Source of the DNA: Stenotrophomonas indicatrix | Lineage (GTDB): Bacteria > Pseudomonadota > Gammaproteobacteria > Xanthomonadales > Xanthomonadaceae | NCBI RefSeq assembly: GCF_002750975.1 | Contig: NZ_PEJS01000001.1 | Span: forward strand, 2,046,001-2,110,000 | Direction: 5' to 3' | Length of the DNA stretch: 64,000 nt | In this document: piece after piece, positions 61,501-64,000 of the stretch | How positions within the stretch are numbered: the first letter of the stretch is position 1 | Layout: each line of letters opens with the position of its first letter | Translations under genes and position numbers: made by a program | Notes under the pieces: model-generated | What the model was told of the DNA's origin: nothing | The model's input: the letters and a program-made list of their open reading frames with translations, nothing else | Databases searched by the model: none

Positions 61501-64000
61501 GGCCGGCTGGGTCTGCTCTCCGCCGGGCAATGTGGTGCCGGCCAGCGTACCGTCCCAGACCAGCGTATCGGCGAAGATGCGCGCGCGATCGGTCGCGGTG
61601 CCGTAACCGTGAATGGCCGGTGCGCCCAGCACCAGGCTGCGCAGGCTGCTGCGTCCGGTTGCGCCCTCACGGGTATCCAGGTCCACGCTGCCGAACACGT
61701 TGATGGCATCGCGCGCGGTCAGGTTGAGGGCTTCCAGCGCCGGCGCGCCGGTAGCGGTGTTTCCGCGCAGCAATCGCTGCAACACCTCCTGGTTCATGGT
61801 CATGCCGACCGGCAGGCCGCCGGCCGCCGATGCCGCCGCAATGGCTTCGGCGCTGCCGAGGTTGAGCGCCGACATGCCCAGGCCGAGCTGGCGCGTGCCG
61901 TAGCTCACCGCGTCGCCAATGTTCAGGGCGCCGTCGGTGACCACGTTGATGCTGCCTGCCGACAGCAACCGGGTCTGGCCGCTGCAGTCCACCACGCATC
62001 CGCCGATGTCGATCGCCACCGGACCTGCAGCGCCTCCGCCCTGTGCACTGAGCGCCGTCAGGCGCTGGTTGGACACGGCAAGCAGGCCGCCCGACACCAG
62101 GTAGGGCGCCGTGGGCTGCGCAACACGCGACGGATCGGCCCCGGTCAAGGTATCGATCGAAGCGCCCTGCTCCACCAGGATTCCCTTGCCTCCGAACGCG
62201 GCCGACAGCAGCACTTCCTGCGCCGTCAGGGTGACGCCGTTGCGCACCACGATGTGCCGCGCGCTGCCTTCCAGCGAATAGGTCGTCGCGTCACGTCGCA
62301 GCACGCCGCCAATCAGCATCGTTTCCGGGCGGAACGCATTGAGCGCGGAGTCGAAGATGGTTGCACCGCTGCCGCTGCCGGCGCTGCCGCCTTCGGTGGC
62401 AATCTCCAGCACCGCGCCATCGGAGGTGCGCAGGTTGACCGAAAGCGTGCCGCCGCGCCCGTCATTGCTGCCGGCGTTGAAATGGGACAGGCCCTGGAAG
62501 ATCGCGGCCGGCACGGCCGAACGTCCTGCGCCGTCGCCAAACACCAGGTTGAGGTTGCCGGCGTCGGTCGGCCGCCAGCGCAGCGCTTCGCCACGCCGCT
62601 CGGCCACGCCCTGCACGAACGCGCTGTAGGAGGTCTCGTTGTAGCTGGCATGGCGGCGCACCACCTCCGCTGGCGTCAGCACCAGATCGGTGAGCAGCGG
62701 TGAGACACCACCGCCCAGGCTCTGCGCCTGGTGTCCACTGACGCGCCAGGAGCCAGTGCCGGTCGCCACTGGCTGGCGGCTGCCGACGGCGCTTTCGGCG
62801 CCAACTTCGACGCGGAATGCGCCCTTCTGCAGGGCGTAGCTGGCCGGCAGCAACGTGTAGGTTCCCGCAGGAAGGCCGGGAACGCCGGCGGTTATGATGA
62901 TCTGTTGGCCAACGCGCGGATCGGCACTGCCGTCAGCGGTGCCCAGCGGCGCCTGCGTGCCCGAGCGTCCCGGCATGATCGCGTAGACCGCATTGTCACT
63001 GCCGCTGAAGCGGTAGCGCGGGTTCGCATCCGCCAGCGCATGCCGCAGGATGTCCACCGAGCCACCGCGCCCTGCCACGAACGCGGCACCGGACAGCTCG
63101 CCTCCGCCGGACACATCCAGCACGCTGCCCGCCGCGCCACTGAAGGCATTGGCCACGATGTCGATACCGATCGGGATGTTGGTCGAGCCGGGGCCCAGTA
63201 CATCGAAGTCGGCGCCGTTGCGGCGCCAGCTCACACCGTCCACGGTGCCGCCAAAGGGCAGCGCCAGCCCGGCGCCACTGATGGAGGTCACGCTGCCGGC
63301 AAGCAGATCGACACGGCTGGCACGATTCGAGTTGAACTCGTTGCCGCCCAGCTGCACGCGGCCCCACGGCGCCTGCACCGTGCCGCCCTGCACCACCGTT
63401 GCCGCCACCAGCTCCAGGCTGCCGAACGCAGAATCCGGTGCCGGTTGCGCGCCGCCCGCAATGCCATGGATGCGCAGCACGGCGTCGGGGTTCTGCCAGG
63501 ACGGCACGCCCGAGGGACCGATGTCGGGAACGCCGGCCACGATGCGTCCCTGGGCCTTGGCCGCAGGGTACAGGCGTGCGGCGCTGATATCGATCGAACC
63601 CGGGCTTGCCAGCGTGGAGATTCGTGAAGTGCTGGCGACTGGCGCCAGCATGCGGATGTCGCCGCTGCTGCGCAGCCCGACCTGATCAAAGCCGGCCAGC
63701 CAGGTGACGTCGCGCAGCTCGATCAGATCGGCGTCCACCTCCAGGCGATGCTGCCGGCCGGTATCGAACGGTGCCTCCAGCGGGCGCAGCGTGCCTTCCC
63801 CGGCCGGCTGCCACCAGCGCCCCTGCGCAAGGCGGACATACGGCGCGGCCAGTTGCAGGCGGCTGCCCGCGCTGTTGCCCGGGACGAAGCCGAGGTATCG
63901 CTCGTTCACGCCTTGCAGGCGCAGGCTCTGGTCCATGCGCAGATTGACATCTCCCTGGGCGCGGATATCGCCGAACAGGGCCAGATGATCGAAACCACCG
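55570..64000 (-). CDS. Giant TpsA filamentous-hemagglutinin-like adhesin with DUF3739 C-terminus (5' end outside window)
   Basis: The frame is open to the right edge (residues GGFDHLALFGDIRAQGDVNL precede the first in-window Met), so at least 2,809 residues are encoded and the signal and TPS domain lie outside. The visible part is a right-handed beta-helix of short repeats (for example DVNVRS-like runs with GDI/GNI/GDL turns). The C-terminal 500 or so residues match the filamentous hemagglutinin DUF3739 region (DPAQSLASQPGKAVKIYDKE, QRIFLRQVYYAELREGGREYT, GDIVMYGGSGVRTEAGGNIE). Two inserts break the helix: a stretch of LPAGTVL-type turns near 59300-59650 and a Cys-bearing tandem module at 58799-59046. 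The partner TpsB is 3 kb downstream on the same strand, beyond the gspHIJ cassette. Confidence 0.93.
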   Translation of the reverse strand, partial: GGFDHLALFGDIRAQGDVNLRMDQSLRLQGVNERYLGFVPGNSAGSRLQLAAPYVRLAQGRWWQPAGEGTLRPLEAPFDTGRQHRLEVDADLIELRDVTWLAGFDQVGLRSSGDIRMLAPVASTSRISTLASPGSIDISAARLYPAAKAQGRIVAGVPDIGPSGVPSWQNPDAVLRIHGIAGGAQPAPDSAFGSLELVAATVVQGGTVQAPWGRVQLGGNEFNSNRASRVDLLAGSVTSISGAGLALPFGGTVDGVSWRRNGADFDVLGPGSTNIPIGIDIVANAFSGAAGSVLDVSGGGELSGAAFVAGRGGSVDILRHALADANPRYRFSGSDNAVYAIMPGRSGTQAPLGTADGSADPRVGQQIIITAGVPGLPAGTYTLLPASYALQKGAFRVEVGAESAVGSRQPVATGTGSWRVSGHQAQSLGGGVSPLLTDLVLTPAEVVRRHASYNETSYSAFVQGVAERRGEALRWRPTDAGNLNLVFGDGAGRSAVPAAIFQGLSHFNAGSNDGRGGTLSVNLRTSDGAVLEIATEGGSAGSGSGATIFDSALNAFRPETMLIGGVLRRDATTYSLEGSARHIVVRNGVTLTAQEVLLSAAFGGKGILVEQGASIDTLTGADPSRVAQPTAPYLVSGGLLAVSNQRLTALSAQGGGAAGPVAIDIGGCVVDCSGQTRLLSAGSINVVTDGALNIGDAVSYGTRQLGLGMSALNLGSAEAIAAASAAGGLPVGMTMNQEVLQRLLRGNTATGAPALEALNLTARDAINVFGSVDLDTREGATGRSSLRSLVLGAPAIHGYGTATDRARIFADTLVWDGTLAGTTLPGGEQTQPAGEAMLGRLGQGQLEINTRVLELGRAPLTRPSSSVAADRQVLGFAGVTLAASDRMLFSGKGSLDVFQRQGDYVAGSGWQFSGGALDIVTPLLTGSAGAQLAIRNGGTVQLRGAAATAGSDALGAELSITTERVVIDSRVALASGRFEANARQGVALGSNAVLDMAGRKVSLFDVDKYSWGGDVALSSRDGDIVADAASRIDLSARNNRGGRLTVSALGAQGGRVDLAGTLLGGASGRYDAGGTEVPYDGGELVLRARQLQDFSGLNTRLTAGGITGGRTFQLSEGDLLIGDEVKARNVDVSVDGGSLQVNGRIDASGEQVGSIRLSARDVLRIDGTLDAHGSALRVDSYGKIIDSPNRAMIELTSANGSVQLGAASSMDLRAGTSVAAGSGPGQNDGRARGSVKLNVPRVGSNDAAINVASGIRIAGAADVQVNAFRSYDSAPLASAPDVHGHRPQVINQQWLDTVVDPDNSQWMNAALVNTGLQQRTAALGSYRLRPGVQIVARTSSDNPRGDLVVAGDIDLSGYRYGPQSNRLDPARRGFGESAALVLRAEGDINVYGSINDGFAPPPANPDEDGWVLLEGRSSGTPNTAFGGDLIVPGEGVQLQRGTEFRAGATLNYALPFEAVTLPAGTVLPAEMVLSGPLLLPAGTVLGAAVTTGSGQVMAAGTVLAQALALQSGARLGAGFRLRTPAPVAAQVWPAGVALPMAMKLSGALDLHAGAIIPSMTKVELAGDAPVKLRTADASGRQGRNWALAAMLPDGTTSWDLTAVGGADTAAADPRTRRWGGDGSIVLADSHYSTIGTVTTTTEWKGDRIVNLEGSLYWWGDESLAGKSPAEVAEIIGTTEAEICGAGSFCGPAPRLVDKEGSLAWWGDESWVGRPASELGAEMGMSEEEICAAMGYCYGGGTLTEVTTYGKRLGAPAWSVLRTGKGDLALLAAQDVRMKSGFGVYTAGAPTLLGDGNDARFNAARAPKPMNTALLGATQASGSYDAAIAGYQAWYPDQGGNLRVEAGRDIIGDVWTGRSESGTAQRDQAGHSSAAVGSWLWRQGSGTTEGVQTTATSWWINFGTYSTVGAELDATPRMVGFTGFGTLGGGNLSLEAGRHSGVISPMGNALGLLTAPHSSAIVAAVGSTGRVSDGELHLTGGGDLTLRSGGALNPGLRASAQQPEGFLQDLDLNGAVTNLRGSTLLQAAHIGGVSAIQSSYGTLGLKNPFVADAPVAMAGPVLILGDSTALVQARGDVVLGSAADPGRVPVANFNDILLDDGSHASGSSWFSLWTQRTALDLFSAGGNLSPGLVGTQHVSGSNQGREVIDISPSDGDVILNYWLYPSRFSAVAASGNINLASLRASGATLGAQDVILLAPSASGRLEVLAGGSILAAEQATQIVRSSSDARVPGPFDPGFIARGPGNAGTVRSNVSVDGGRADPEAVLPYFAFGPNTALGALLPTTPAVASRFYAVAGDIIGLGSGSRRQLSRDTGNNGRTVFDWYEAGSAVQLRAGRDVINANVTALNTSSTDISGIDAGRDIIRSNLTVAGPGNVEVSAGRQLRQEEAGSIVSLGGIVQGDTRPGASIAVTAGNQHLDFDALRARYLDPAALADPAQSLASQPGKAVKIYDKELKQWLQQRFGTSSEGLDALAVFDALPKEQQRIFLRQVYYAELREGGREYTNAEGPRFGSYLRGREAIATLMPDKDANGATINRTGDIVMYGGSGVRTEAGGNIELMAPGGQIVVGVQGVVPPASAGLVTQGHGDIRLFSQDSVLLGLSRVMTTFGGDILAWSEQGDINAGRGSQTTLLYTPPRRVYDTWGNVILSPQAPASGAGIATLNPIAEVAPGDVDLIAPLGTIDAGEAGIRVSGNINLAALQVLNAANIQVQGDSKGLPVLASVNVNALASASAAANSASQAAQDVMRKSQDDARRNQPSVISVQILGFGSASSSIDPPTRGNTAAATGYDVNSAFQFPQARADAGKQQVQ
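58799..59046 (-). repeat. Tandem WWGDES module inside the adhesin (2 copies, about 46 codons each)
   Basis: Copy 1 begins EGSLYWWGDESLAGKSPAEV and ends ICGAGSFCG; copy 2 begins EGSLAWWGDESWVGRPASEL and ends ICAAMGYC. Each has a WWGDES turn, a predicted helix (AEVAEIIGTTEAEI, SELGAEMGMSEEEI) and a Cys pair 6 residues apart. Period about 138 nt. Confidence 0.8.

Noticed and set aside
59110..62703. Open frame of about 1,197 codons on the plus strand inside the adhesin gene
   Set aside because: It is antisense to the TpsA frame, its product is rich in Arg, His, Gln and Ala with no domain, and long antisense frames are normal in G+C-rich DNA.

Overview
The window looks like chromosome from a Stenotrophomonas species of the S. 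maltophilia complex or a close relative. Three things point there: an L1-type subclass B3 metallo-beta-lactamase, many GTAG-tipped palindromes of the SMAG class described in S. maltophilia, and the high G+C with Xanthomonadaceae-type gene content (DUF3739 adhesin, Slam, several TonB-dependent receptors). I see no rRNA, tRNA, insertion sequence, integrase, prophage or true CRISPR array.

Layout. 1-3.3 kb: end of a TonB-dependent receptor, blaL1, and two small metal-binding proteins (DUF411, CopL-like). 3.3-8.8 kb: a molybdopterin oxidoreductase of the FdhF/YdeP type divergent from fdhD, then an MFS drug-efflux gene followed by its TetR repressor with a 20-bp operator. 8.9-17 kb: a probable zinc-acquisition region. 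A six-gene operon (DUF2796 protein, ABC ATPase, permease, two DUF3299 proteins, one unknown) diverges from a MerC-like gene over one perfect Zur-type palindrome; a TonB-dependent receptor with a second Zur-type palindrome diverges from an AraC regulator. 17-23.8 kb: the yafC-dkgB pair leading a five-gene redox operon, then a LysR/SDR pair. 24-29.2 kb: a GH92 mannosidase and a mosaic autotransporter. 29.4-34.5 kb: a possible structured RNA, small stress genes, proP, and a zeta-like kinase with a Phd-type antitoxin and a perfect 20-bp palindrome.

34.6-41.8 kb (all on the minus strand): ECF sigma factor, FecR-type anti-sigma, TonB receptor with an STN signalling domain, a hemophilin-like secreted protein and a Slam outer-membrane exporter. 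Together these read as a self-regulated haem-scavenging system. 42-45.8 kb: LysR, pirin, two YcaC-type hydrolases, OsmC.

45.9-64 kb: a surface/secretion region. A minus-strand operon runs TpsB transporter, DUF2341-LamG-ExbB fusion, ExbD, TonB, porin and a Phd-fold protein. Beside it are a GspC-like gene, a gspH-I-J pseudopilin cassette, and a giant DUF3739-type TpsA adhesin that runs off the right edge. The joining of a two-partner secretion pair to a private proton-motive-force transducer with an unusual ExbB, plus a Cys-bearing tandem module inside the adhesin, is the least described system here.

Most intergenic gaps between converging genes are filled with SMAG palindromes, singly, as inverted pairs, as 70-bp tandem dimers, or as a 31-bp-period array.
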